Source of the DNA: Trichocoleus sp.
Lineage (GTDB): Bacteria > Cyanobacteriota > Cyanobacteriia > Elainellales > Elainellaceae
NCBI GenBank assembly: GCA_036702865.1
Contig: DATNQD010000071.1
Location: 124,001 to 188,000, forward strand
Length of the DNA stretch: 64,000 nucleotides
Direction: 5' to 3'
Shown: piece after piece, positions 8,800-15,667 of the stretch
Position numbering within the stretch: position 1 is the first letter of the stretch
Layout: each line of letters begins with the position of its first letter
The notes under the pieces: generated by a model
Seen by the model: only the letters and a program-made list of their open reading frames with translations
Databases searched by the model: none
Told to the model about the DNA's origin: nothing
Translations under genes and position numbers: made by a program

Positions 8800-11781
8800 A
8801 TGACTTACACAAAAACATCTGTCCAAGATTTTTTAGCAACAATCCCTCCCTTTGATCAGCTTTCACCAAATGCCCTGTCCTACGTAACCGAGCGGTTTCA
8901 GCTTTTGCGCTATCGGATGGGGCAGGCAGTCTTAGTCCGCGATCGGCTCCCGAATCAGATTTGTGTCCTTTATCAAGGGCAGATTCGCTTGTTGGGCTAT
9001 GATCCTCGAACCGAAAAGCCTGTAACGCTTCAATTACTCCAACCTGGAGATATCTTGGGTTGGGTGGGCTTAGTCCGGGGGGTTCCTTGTGAAACAGCGA
9101 TCGCCTCGAATGAAACGATTTGTCTCACTCTGCCAGCGAATGATTTTCTGGCACTGTTGGAACGAGAACCAGTACTAGCGGCTGCTTTTCGCCAAAAAAC
9201 TTCCTTGATTGAAGTCTTTGAGTTATTGGGGACAGAGCTGCACCGCCAGGCAAATGGGGATACTGACCTGAAAGAACTGGCAACACACGCAGAAACTGAA
9301 GCGGTCGTTTGTAATTTGCCGCCCGGTAAAGTGCCAGTCAGCCAGCTAGAACAAGATCGGCTCTGGTTGGTCAGTGGCGGCGGTGAAGTGGCAGGTTTTC
9401 CGGCAGGAAGCCGCCTGACCCTCAACGGCAGAACACAGGATGTGGAAGTCACTGGGGATAAGGCAGCGCGGGTGATTGGTTTCTCAAACGACGTGCAAAT
9501 TCAAACCAAAACCTACAAGTCTGCGGCAGACGTTTCCTTACCGACTGATCTGGAGCTAGATATCCCCTACGCGCCCGATCGTCCCCCAGAAGCCGACCCA
9601 ACATTGGCAGGATCAGCCAAGACGCAAGATCGCTCCAAATATCCTTTTATTCGAGGTAAGGGACCGATCGATGAGGCAATGGCTTGTCTGCAAATGCTCA
9701 GCCAGTTCTTCACCATGCCTTTCCGTCGAGATGTGGTGCATCGAGTCTTGGTGAGCCAGATGGAGCGCAGTGGTGCGGTTTCACTAGAACTTTGTGGTGC
9801 AGTCGCAGAAATGATGGGCTTAAATGCTCAGTTGGTTGGTATTCCAGCAAGTGCGATCGGTCGATTAGAGGCTCCGGCACTGCTGCAATGGCAGGGTGGT
9901 TTAGTATTGCTCTATGAAGTCAACGAGCGTGAACTGCTGATTGCCGACCCTCAATCTGGGGTTCGCCGCCGTAAAACCGCAGACTTTATCCAAACCTGGG
10001 GTGAACAGGGCGAAGTCCTGCTGCTGAAGCCAACTCCGCAAACGCCGCAAAAGCGATTCGGTCTGGAGTGGTTCTTGCCTGCAATCAAAAAACATCAGCG
10101 AGTCTTGATTGAGGTCTTTGTTGCCTCGTTCTTTGTTCAGCTTTTTGCGCTGGCGAATCCACTGATGATCCAGGTAATCATTGACAAGGTCATCATTCAG
10201 AAGAGCATTGATACGCTGCATGTCTTAGGGGTTTTGCTGCTGGTACTGGCAGTCTTCGAGGCGATTTTGGGCAGTCTGCGAACTTATTTGTTTGTCGATA
10301 CAACAAACCGCATTGATATGTCGCTGGGGTCAGAAATTATCGACCACCTGCTGCGATTGCCCTTGCGCTACTACGATCGCCGCCCTGTGGGTGAACTGGC
10401 AACCCGAATCAACGAACTTGAGAATATCCGGCAATTCCTCACCGGAACGGCGTTAACGGTGGTGCTAGATGCTGTTTTTTCGCTCATCTACATCGTCGTC
10501 ATGTTTATCTACAGTTGGGTACTGACGCTCGTTTCGCTGGTCACGATCCCGCTGTTCATCCTACTGGCGATGGTTGCTTCTCCAGTCATTCGGGATCAAC
10601 TGCGAGTTCGGGCAGAGCGCAACGCTGAAACTCAGTCTTATCTGGTGGAAGTGGTATCTGGGATTCAGACGGTCAAAGCTCAAAATATGGAGTTGCGTGC
10701 CCGCTGGCAGTGGCAGCAGCGCTATGGACGATACGTCAGCGCAGGCTTCAAGACCGTTCTTACTTCAACGACTGCCAACTCTGCCAGTAACTTCCTCAAC
10801 CAACTTTCCGGTCTGCTGGTGCTTTGGGTCGGGGCATATCTAGTGCTGAAAGGAGAACTGACGCTGGGTCAGCTCATTGCTTTCCGAATTATTGCAGGCT
10901 ACGTTACCAGTCCGTTGCTGCGTCTGGCGCAACTGTGGCAAAACTTCCAGGAGATTGGTCTGTCACTTGAACGCTTGAGCGACATCGTAGACTCGGCTCC
11001 GGAAGCAGGTGAAGTCGATCGCCAGAATATTCCAATGCCTCCTGTTGAAGGGCATGTTGGCTTTGATGATGTGTCGTTCCGCTTCGGCACTAGCGGTCCA
11101 TGGCAATTGAGCAATGTCACTCTAGAGTTTCCAGCAGGTGCGTTCATTGGTGTCGTCGGACAGAGTGGATCGGGTAAGAGTACGATGATGAAACTTTTGC
11201 CTAGACTCTATGACTTGGAAGAAGGACGCATCTTAATTGATGGTTACGATATCAGCAAAGTCGAGCTTTACTCACTGCGTCAGCAAATCGGGATTGTACC
11301 GCAGGAAACCCTGCTCTTTGATGGCACGGTTCAGGAAAACATCGCTCTTACCTGTCCCAATGCCACAGCAGAAGATATTATTCGAGCAGCTAAAGCCGCC
11401 GCAGCTCACGACTTCATCATGCGATTGCCTAATGGCTACAACACACGAGTTGGAGAAAGGGGTTCATCCCTCTCTGGTGGACAACGTCAGCGGGTTGCTA
11501 TCGCCCGTACCGTGCTGCAAAATCCTCGCCTGCTCATTCTGGACGAAGCCACCAGCGCCCTCGACTATGACTCTGAGCGGCAAGTCTGCCTCAACCTTGC
11601 CGAAGTCTTCCAAGGTCGCACAGTCTTTTTTATCACCCACCGTCTGACTACAATTCGCAATGCAGACATCATTTTGATGATGGACAAAGGTTCTCCGGTC
11701 GAAATGGGAACACATGATGAACTGATGGCGTTACGAGGACGGTATTACTGCCTCTATCAACAGCAGGAAGCCGAGATGTAG
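8800..11781 (+). CDS. HlyB/HetC-like ABC exporter with cNMP-binding and degenerate C39 domains
   Basis: 993 residues with four domains. (1) A cyclic-nucleotide-binding-like domain, about residues 13-130 (FDQLSPNALSYVTERF, LQPGDILGWVGLVRG). (2) A C39 peptidase-like domain, about 285-415, whose active-site block reads DEAMACLQM where bacteriocin exporters have D-C-G-x-A-C-L; the catalytic Cys is Glu and the catalytic His position (GGLVLLYEV) is not His. (3) A six-helix transporter domain, about 430-720. (4) An intact ATPase domain with GQSGSGKST (about 786), LSGGQRQR (about 891) and LLILDEATSALD. It should export a protein or peptide with the HlyD adaptor, without leader cleavage, like HlyB. 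The HetC name is not used because heterocyst function cannot be inferred. Confidence 0.9.
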   Translation: MTYTKTSVQDFLATIPPFDQLSPNALSYVTERFQLLRYRMGQAVLVRDRLPNQICVLYQGQIRLLGYDPRTEKPVTLQLLQPGDILGWVGLVRGVPCETAIASNETICLTLPANDFLALLEREPVLAAAFRQKTSLIEVFELLGTELHRQANGDTDLKELATHAETEAVVCNLPPGKVPVSQLEQDRLWLVSGGGEVAGFPAGSRLTLNGRTQDVEVTGDKAARVIGFSNDVQIQTKTYKSAADVSLPTDLELDIPYAPDRPPEADPTLAGSAKTQDRSKYPFIRGKGPIDEAMACLQMLSQFFTMPFRRDVVHRVLVSQMERSGAVSLELCGAVAEMMGLNAQLVGIPASAIGRLEAPALLQWQGGLVLLYEVNERELLIADPQSGVRRRKTADFIQTWGEQGEVLLLKPTPQTPQKRFGLEWFLPAIKKHQRVLIEVFVASFFVQLFALANPLMIQVIIDKVIIQKSIDTLHVLGVLLLVLAVFEAILGSLRTYLFVDTTNRIDMSLGSEIIDHLLRLPLRYYDRRPVGELATRINELENIRQFLTGTALTVVLDAVFSLIYIVVMFIYSWVLTLVSLVTIPLFILLAMVASPVIRDQLRVRAERNAETQSYLVEVVSGIQTVKAQNMELRARWQWQQRYGRYVSAGFKTVLTSTTANSASNFLNQLSGLLVLWVGAYLVLKGELTLGQLIAFRIIAGYVTSPLLRLAQLWQNFQEIGLSLERLSDIVDSAPEAGEVDRQNIPMPPVEGHVGFDDVSFRFGTSGPWQLSNVTLEFPAGAFIGVVGQSGSGKSTMMKLLPRLYDLEEGRILIDGYDISKVELYSLRQQIGIVPQETLLFDGTVQENIALTCPNATAEDIIRAAKAAAAHDFIMRLPNGYNTRVGERGSSLSGGQRQRVAIARTVLQNPRLLILDEATSALDYDSERQVCLNLAEVFQGRTVFFITHRLTTIRNADIILMMDKGSPVEMGTHDELMALRGRYYCLYQQQEAEM

Positions 11782-11900
11782 GTGCACCTTAGCAACCTGA
11801 GCCAAAGCAGAAATTTTCTACAATGGATGAGGCGATCGTCCTTATCTCCTGCAAAACTAAACCCCACGATTCTCATAACCCCCTTAAGGAGTCTTCTGCA

Positions 11901-13505
11901 ATGAACGGACATAATGGTGCGAACGGTGCTAGGAACGGAGCAAGTAGTCACCAAAACGGCAAAGACACCCTCAATCCCAAAAATGATTCTGCAGTTGCAG
12001 TCGGCACTTCTTCAAGCGAGCTTGCTCCAGCAGAAAGAGCGCAAAATAAAGTACTGCGAACTGAAGCCTTCGATCAGCCCGTTATTTTGCAGCAAACTCG
12101 CCTCTGGTCTCATGCCATTTTGTGGGGAATTATGGGAGTCGCCACGTTTGTTGTGACTTGGGCCTCCCTTGCCAAAATTGAAGAAGCAGTTCCGGCAACG
12201 GGTCAGTTGCAGCCTGAAAGCCAGGTACAGCCTATTCAAGCTCCGGTAGGAGGGGTAGTTCAGGAGATCTTTGTTAAAGATGGGCAGCACGTGAAGCAAG
12301 GCGACTTGCTAATCAGGCTTGACCCCACTGCGGCACAGGCACAACAACGATCGTTGGAGCAGGTCAAGAATTCTCTAGTACGTCAGAATCGGTTTTATCA
12401 GTCGCAGTTGTCTGGTTCGGCTCCGCTGACGCTGGAACAAGCAAAGCAGTTGAACTTGCCTCCAGAGGTTATGTCTTTAACTGAAAATCGCGCTGCCCTG
12501 GTTGCAGAGAACCAGCTTTATCAGACTCAGTTAGGGGGTTCTGGTAACAGTGCTGCTCTCACGCCCGAACAGCGAATCCGTCTGCAAATTGCCACCCAAG
12601 AGGCAAGCACAAGAGCATCAACGGCACAGTTAGAGGTTTCTCAGCTACAACAGCAGCTTGGGCAAACCCAGAGTCAACTGAGCGCTGCCCAGCAGAGTTT
12701 GGCGATCGACGAAAAAATTTATAGCGACCTGCGTCCCCTGCTAGAAGATGGGGGTATCTCTAGGGTGCAGGTGGTGAAGCAAGAGCAGCAAGTGATTCAG
12801 TCACGTGGCGAGGTGGCGCGTCTGTCGCAGGAATCATCGCGGCTTCGCTATGCAATCGACCAGGCAAAGGAAAAGCTGCAAAACACGATCGCGCTGACCA
12901 GTAATGATTTGCTCAATAAGATTGCAGACAATAGCAAGAAGATCTCAGAAATTGATAGTCAGTTGAATCGGGCAGTGTTGGATAACCAGAACCGAATTTC
13001 AGAAATTGATAGTCAGCTGAGCCAAGCAGCTCTAACCCTCCGCTATCAGGAATTACGCGCTCCCGTGGATGGGGTTGTGTTTGATATGAAGGCGAAAGGA
13101 ACTGGCTATGTTGCCAATACCAATGACCCAATTCTGAAAATTGTGCCGGGCAATGGTCTATTTGCAGAGGTTTATATTACAAACCAGGACATTGGTTTTG
13201 TGAAAGAAGGCATGCCTGTTGATGTGCGGGTTGATTCCTTCCCTTCCAGTGAGTTTGGTGACATTAAGGGAGAGATATCGCAGATTGGTTCAGATGCCTT
13301 GCCGCCTGATCAGGTTCATCCCTTCTATCGCTTCCCTGCCAGAATCACCATTAAGCAGCAATACATCGCAGTGAATGGCAATAAAGTACCCCTCCAGTCA
13401 GGGATGGCGATCGGTGCCAACATCATCACTCGCAAGCGAACTGTAATGAGCATCTTTTTGGATCAGTTCTCCAAAAAAGCGGACAGCTTGAAGACGGTAC
13501 GGTAG
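11901..13505 (+). CDS. HlyD-family membrane fusion protein
   Basis: 534 residues from the ATG at 11901, which has AAGGAG at 11886-11891; the open frame extends 78 bases further upstream but without support. The N terminus is Asn/Gly-rich and cytoplasmic, with one membrane helix near residues 71-92. The biotinyl-lipoyl half begins at ATGQLQPESQVQPIQAPVGG with the VKDGQHVKQGDLLIRLD turn. A long periplasmic coiled-coil hairpin of about 230 residues follows, then the second lipoyl half (LRAPVDGVVFDMKAKGTG) and a beta-barrel domain. Inside the coiled coil ISEIDSQL occurs twice, 18 residues apart, a small duplication. It bridges the inner-membrane ABC exporter to an outer-membrane channel; no TolC gene is in the window. 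Confidence 0.92.
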   Translation: MNGHNGANGARNGASSHQNGKDTLNPKNDSAVAVGTSSSELAPAERAQNKVLRTEAFDQPVILQQTRLWSHAILWGIMGVATFVVTWASLAKIEEAVPATGQLQPESQVQPIQAPVGGVVQEIFVKDGQHVKQGDLLIRLDPTAAQAQQRSLEQVKNSLVRQNRFYQSQLSGSAPLTLEQAKQLNLPPEVMSLTENRAALVAENQLYQTQLGGSGNSAALTPEQRIRLQIATQEASTRASTAQLEVSQLQQQLGQTQSQLSAAQQSLAIDEKIYSDLRPLLEDGGISRVQVVKQEQQVIQSRGEVARLSQESSRLRYAIDQAKEKLQNTIALTSNDLLNKIADNSKKISEIDSQLNRAVLDNQNRISEIDSQLSQAALTLRYQELRAPVDGVVFDMKAKGTGYVANTNDPILKIVPGNGLFAEVYITNQDIGFVKEGMPVDVRVDSFPSSEFGDIKGEISQIGSDALPPDQVHPFYRFPARITIKQQYIAVNGNKVPLQSGMAIGANIITRKRTVMSIFLDQFSKKADSLKTVR

Positions 13506-13601
13506 AGCAATCGAGAAACGATCGAATTTCTGTCGTAAAACTGCTTTTGGAAAAATCGATCGCTTCGCACCTAACGGTGTACCTTGATGTGTTATTCTAA
13601 A

Positions 13602-13703
13602 AAAGACCTGGACTCATGCGATTACAACGCCCAAATCTTGTCAGGACCGGAAGGTAGCAGCAATACGGGATGCTTGGAATAGGCGTGATCTCCGGGTCTT
13701 TTT
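13602..13703 (+). ncRNA. ffs: signal recognition particle RNA, small bacterial type
   Basis: The domain IV core is unmistakable: GTCAGGACCGGAAGGTAGCAGC around 13640-13661, containing the GGAA tetraloop and the Ffh-binding internal loops. The ends pair as an 11-bp closing helix, AAAGACCTGGA (13602-13612) with TCCGGGTCTTT (13691-13701), giving a transcript of about 100 nt, the normal 4.5S size. The last helix strand runs into TTTTT, so the end may double as an intrinsic terminator. TTATTCT just upstream (about 13592-13598) could be the -10 box. Confidence 0.95.
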
Positions 13704-13880
13704 GTATCTAATTGTATCTGAAGGTTAAGGTCGAGTTGGAATGCTTGCTCACCGATCAAAACCTTGAACGCTGCAAGTGGAGAAAACCGAAAGCAAAAGT
13801 CGTAATTCTGGCTCATCTTCTGTCGATCGCATCCTCTAAGCTAGAAGTTAAGTAGCCTGTGCGAATAAGGAACAGTAGCA

Positions 13881-14243
13881 ATGGCAGGTTTTGGTGATTT
13901 AGTTCAAAAAGCATTTTATTTAGGCGTTGGGGTTGCTTCATACGCAGCCGAAAAAGCAGGCGGAACACTGACTGAACTTCGAGCGCAAGCCCAAAAAATT
14001 GCGGATGAAATGGTTGCAAGGGGCGAGATTACGGCTGACGACGCCAAGCGGATGGTGGATGAAGTGCTGAACCGCGCTCAACAATCCCCTCCAACTCCTG
14101 AAGCAAAACCATCCGAGCCACGGCGCATCGAAATTTTAGAGGAAAACGACCCTGAACCTGAGGCAAATCCTCAAGCAGTTGATAATTTGCGCGAGCAAGT
14201 TGCAAAACTTCAAGAAGAACTCAAGCGGCTCAAACGAGAGTAG
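13881..14243 (+). CDS. phasin-like small helical protein
   Basis: 120 residues. The N terminus (GDLVQKAFYLGVGVASYAAEKAGGTLTEL) is an amphipathic/hydrophobic helix like those in poly(hydroxyalkanoate)-granule-associated proteins. A helical segment (ARGEITADDAKRMVDEVL), a Pro/Glu-rich linker (residues about 70-95) and a C-terminal coiled coil (DNLREQVAKLQEELKRLKRE) follow. Homologous cyanobacterial proteins are commonly labelled phasin family, but no phaC/phaE gene is nearby, so a granule role is not shown. A general membrane- or aggregate-associated scaffold is equally possible. An AAGGAACAG ribosome-binding site precedes the ATG. It stands alone after the SRP RNA gene. Confidence 0.7.
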   Translation: MAGFGDLVQKAFYLGVGVASYAAEKAGGTLTELRAQAQKIADEMVARGEITADDAKRMVDEVLNRAQQSPPTPEAKPSEPRRIEILEENDPEPEANPQAVDNLREQVAKLQEELKRLKRE

Positions 14244-14404
14244 ATTAGAGAAATCGGCGCAGCGATCGCTTGTTTATCTTGGTTTTGCGGAACATTAAAA
14301 GCATTACTCGAAAGTTGGTCATTGCTCAAGGTAATGGGTCACGATTTTAACGAATCACCCATCACTATCTCAGTCCGCTTTACTTTAAAATCAGCAGACG
14401 CTTT

Positions 14405-14875
14405 ATGGAAGGTTGGCAAGACGATTGGTCTAAAGCTCTAGAAACCGTAGCGAATGAATTTGAGCAATTCTTTCAAAACGTTGGACGAGAAATCAGCGAA
14501 TTTACAGATAATTTAATCGAGTTTTCTGAAGAAATTGCTGATGAGATGGAACAGGCAATTATTCCGAAGCTTGATCAAATTGACTATCAGATGACGGAAT
14601 GGCTCGATCCGCTGCTACAAGCCATTTTGGGAGTTGAAGCGACGATCGATCGGGCAGTCGAGCCTGTCACTCATACCGTAGAACCTTGGCTGAATCAGCA
14701 TCCTGTTTGTATAGGCTGCCGTCACTATCATGGGCAAATGTATAGTGGGAATTTGCTCATCTGCGCCATGCACCCTTACGGAGTAGATGAAGGTGCAGAA
14801 ACTTGTTCTGATAAAGAGCTTGTATCCTGGTCGTTTCCCTCTGCAAACCAACATGACTCATTCGATCAAAATTAA
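14405..14875 (+). CDS. conserved cyanobacterial protein with C-terminal Cys/His cluster
   Basis: 156 residues, no recognised enzyme family. The first 95 residues are acidic and helical (TVANEFEQFFQNVGREISEF, LIEFSEEIADEMEQAIIPKL), likely amphipathic or coiled. The C-terminal 50 residues carry a compact metal-site-like pattern: CIGCRHYHG, LICAMHPYG, then a final C in ETCSDKE. That is four cysteines plus histidines in the order C-x2-C-x3-H-x-H, C-x2-H, C, which could bind zinc or an iron-sulfur cluster. No signal peptide or membrane helix is seen. Function unknown. A strong terminator follows about 80 bases downstream. Confidence 0.75.
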   Translation: MEGWQDDWSKALETVANEFEQFFQNVGREISEFTDNLIEFSEEIADEMEQAIIPKLDQIDYQMTEWLDPLLQAILGVEATIDRAVEPVTHTVEPWLNQHPVCIGCRHYHGQMYSGNLLICAMHPYGVDEGAETCSDKELVSWSFPSANQHDSFDQN

Positions 14876-14956
14876 CGGTTCATCCTACCTGAAACTCTCC
14901 GGATGATAAATTTGATGCAACGTATAGAGAAGTGGTAGATGCACCCTGATTGTTAG

Positions 14957-14982
14957 CCCCTGGTTTACACCAGGGGTTTTTT
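14957..14982 (+). terminator. intrinsic terminator
   Basis: CCCCTGGT (14957-14964) pairs perfectly with ACCAGGGG (14969-14976) over a TTAC loop and is followed by TTTTTT. It ends transcription of the Cys/His-cluster gene before the DUF4079 gene. Confidence 0.93.
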
Positions 14983-15113
14983 GTTGGCAAATTTTCAGGG
15001 ATAGATCGCAAAAGCAATTGACCTTTCTTTTCTAGATGCAGTTTGTTCGGAATAGGCTTAACATTTCTTTAAGTATGTTTTCGACAGCGCACTGCATCAG
15101 GAGAGAGAACAGT

Positions 15114-15596
15114 ATGGCATCCAGTTTGAGTGAGTTACTAGAACCGATCGCGGCATTTTTTCGCAGCTTGCACATCCCTGAGCCGATCGTGCATTGGGGG
15201 CACCCGGTAATGATGGGGATTGTGGTGCTGGTGTTGGGTAGCTATGTTGGCTTCATGGGTTGGCGAGGTCGAGTAGCACCTGATCAGGAAGTGGCGCTCC
15301 AGAGTCGATCGGCTCACCGCAAGCTGGCTCCACTCATGTTCCTATTTATTGCTCTAGGCTATACCGGCGGCGTATTGTCTCTGGTGATGCAGCATCAACC
15401 AATCTTTGAAAGCACCCATTTCTGGACAGGCTCGATCGCGCTGATCATGCTGGCACTCAACGGTGTTTTCGTCGTGATTGGTTTTGGGAAAGATAAGTCT
15501 ATATTTCGCACAATTCACGCCTATCTAGGCAGTGTGGCACTTTGCTTATTATTCCTGCATGGCATCTTTGGATTGCAGTTAGGGCTTTCAATCTAA
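15114..15596 (+). CDS. DUF4079-like four-helix membrane protein
   Basis: 160 residues from the ATG at 15114, chosen because AGGAGAGAG precedes it and the upstream 78 bases of open frame look non-coding. Four hydrophobic helices are visible: MMGIVVLVLGSYVGFMGW, PLMFLFIALGYTGGVLSLVM, WTGSIALIMLALNGVFVVIG and TIHAYLGSVALCLLFLHGIF. Each pair has membrane-edge histidines (VHWGHPV, SAHRKLAP, STHFWTG, IHAYLG, LFLHGIF), as in cytochrome b561/DUF4079-type heme proteins. Heme binding and an electron-transfer role in the thylakoid or plasma membrane are inference. Single gene with a terminator on each side. Confidence 0.75.
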   Translation: MASSLSELLEPIAAFFRSLHIPEPIVHWGHPVMMGIVVLVLGSYVGFMGWRGRVAPDQEVALQSRSAHRKLAPLMFLFIALGYTGGVLSLVMQHQPIFESTHFWTGSIALIMLALNGVFVVIGFGKDKSIFRTIHAYLGSVALCLLFLHGIFGLQLGLSI

Positions 15597-15622
15597 GCCA
15601 GTCCTAATACACAGATATCTGA

Positions 15623-15667
15623 AGGTCGTAGGAAACGCTGCAATGTTGCAACCTGCGACCTTTTTTT
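15623..15667 (+). terminator. intrinsic terminator abutting the comEC start codon
   Basis: AGGTCGTAGG (15623-15632) pairs with CCTGCGACCT (15652-15661), a 10-bp stem with one G-T wobble, followed by an uninterrupted T tract to 15667. The very next base is the ATG of the comEC frame, so the terminator occupies the place of a ribosome-binding site. Confidence 0.88.

Noticed and set aside
8800-11781. Naming the ABC exporter hetC (heterocyst)
   Set aside because: Domain order is similar, but no heterocyst or nif genes are present here and the same architecture occurs in non-heterocystous cyanobacteria.
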